A stretch of DNA of 5,860 bases from Rickettsia endosymbiont of Ixodes persulcatus (GTDB lineage: Bacteria; Pseudomonadota; Alphaproteobacteria; Rickettsiales; Rickettsiaceae): positions 1 to 5,860 of the forward strand of contig JAPYLE010000030.1 of assembly GCA_027293795.1 (NCBI GenBank), written 5' to 3'. The position numbers and the translations under genes are program-made. The first letter of the stretch is position 1. Each line of letters begins with the position of its first letter. The notes below the pieces were generated by a model. The model saw nothing but the letters and a program-made list of their open reading frames with translations, did no database searches and had not been told where the DNA came from. Of this stretch, positions 5,238 to 5,860 are shown piece by piece.

Positions 5238-5276
5238 ATCAATAGCAAATTATCTCTATAGTAATTTGCTATTGAT
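5238..5276. repeat. AATAGC-type hairpin, copy 4, after pgsA
   Basis: Perfect 15-bp arms ATCAATAGCAAATTA (5238-5252) and TAATTTGCTATTGAT (5262-5276) enclose a 9-nt loop. It starts four bases after the pgsA stop codon, so it would stabilise or end the pgsA transcript, although the expected T-run is missing. The stem sequence matches copy 1 at 3819-3850. Confidence 0.8.
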
Positions 5277-5280
5277 ATTT

Positions 5281-5826
5281 TTAAAAATATTGCTTACATG
5301 CTTTAAAATAAGAATAACCTGTGATGATTGTTAAAAAAGCAGCAATCCATAAAATTATTTCCCCTACTATATCTAAATAAATAATTCCTGAACCTTTTGA
5401 ACTTAGTATCAATATCGATAAAGCAAACATTTGTAAAAACGTTTTTACCTTAGCGAGTCTCGATACAGGCACACTAACCTTTACTAGAGCTAAAAACTCC
5501 CGAAGACCGCTAACTAAAAATTCTCGTGCTAAAATTAATAAGCAAGGTATCTCATCTACATTATCTTTTTTTAGTAGCATTATAATAACGCAACCTACGA
5601 GTAGCTTATCTGCTATAGGGTCAAACATCTTGCCAAAACTTGTAACTAAATTATATTTCCTTGCAATATAACCGTCAAAAAAATCCGTAATACTAGCTAA
5701 AACAAATAATAATGCCCCAAATTTACGTGCGAGTGAATTATTTATATAAAATGCCAGTATAATAACCGGAATTACCATTATTCGAGCAATAGTTAGATAA
5801 TTAGGTAAATTTTTATCTATTCTCAT
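5281..5826 (-). CDS. pgsA: Phosphatidylglycerophosphate synthase PgsA
   Basis: This inner-membrane enzyme joins CDP-diacylglycerol and glycerol-3-phosphate to make phosphatidylglycerophosphate, the committed step to phosphatidylglycerol and cardiolipin. The 181-residue length is typical. The CDP-alcohol phosphatidyltransferase signature is complete: Asp48, Asp51-Gly52, Ala55-Arg56, Gly65, Asp69 and Asp73, in the required D-G-x2-A-R-x8-G-x3-D-x3-D spacing. The N-terminus NLPNYLTIARIMVIP is characteristic of PgsA rather than of cardiolipin or phosphatidylserine synthases. Several hydrophobic segments follow. The ATG at 5826 has no clear Shine-Dalgarno; upstream is AT-rich and soon leaves the window, so the promoter cannot be judged. 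Its substrate could be supplied in part by the nearby GlpT-type transporter. Confidence 0.95.
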   Translation of the reverse strand: MRIDKNLPNYLTIARIMVIPVIILAFYINNSLARKFGALLFVLASITDFFDGYIARKYNLVTSFGKMFDPIADKLLVGCVIIMLLKKDNVDEIPCLLILAREFLVSGLREFLALVKVSVPVSRLAKVKTFLQMFALSILILSSKGSGIIYLDIVGEIILWIAAFLTIITGYSYFKACKQYF

Positions 5827-5860
5827 TAATTAAATTTATTAATATAATATTGTTGGATTA

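Overview
The window is AT-rich bacterial DNA that I place in Rickettsia, probably a spotted-fever-group or related species. The anchor is a 501-residue protein that I recognise as the rickettsial ATP/ADP translocase Tlc1, next to a GlpT-type organophosphate transporter. A decaying peptide deformylase paralogue and many short palindromic repeats fit the same picture of a reducing intracellular genome. The genus call rests on recalled protein similarity. The species is not determined.

Layout. Positions 1-129 hold no gene. On the minus strand, glpT (130-1419) lies downstream of tlcA (1488-2993). A strong 14-bp terminator hairpin and a separate, excellent glpT ribosome binding site lie between them. 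tlcA has a near-consensus sigma-70 promoter at 3028-3056. On the plus strand, 3169 to about 3560 is a peptide deformylase pseudogene with one frameshift and two nonsense codons. A 30-bp perfect palindrome sits where its homology stops, followed by an unidentified reading-frame remnant ending in a dispersed repeat.

The stretch 3819-5276 is the most structured part. Two convergent genes for exported proteins, a small helical hypothetical (3996-4391, plus) and a beta-carbonic-anhydrase-like protein (4448-5029, minus), are bracketed by four hairpins of one family (AATAGC-N-AATTA stem). The N base pair varies as A-T, G-C and T-A between copies. The two inner copies sit 16-17 nt before the two start codons. 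A different repeat, with a GAAA-capped stem, forms the last nine codons of the carbonic-anhydrase-like gene, and its second copy ends the remnant after the deformylase pseudogene. pgsA (5281-5826, minus) closes the window.

How the genes fit together: Tlc1 takes host ATP in exchange for ADP. GlpT imports a phosphorylated three-carbon compound. PgsA uses glycerol-3-phosphate to start phosphatidylglycerol synthesis. Together they reflect a parasite that draws energy and lipid precursors from host cytosol. The two exported proteins have no demonstrated link to this. The best candidate for something undescribed is the pair of hairpin-rich leaders in front of them, including a possible Shine-Dalgarno-sequestering switch in front of the carbonic-anhydrase-like gene.
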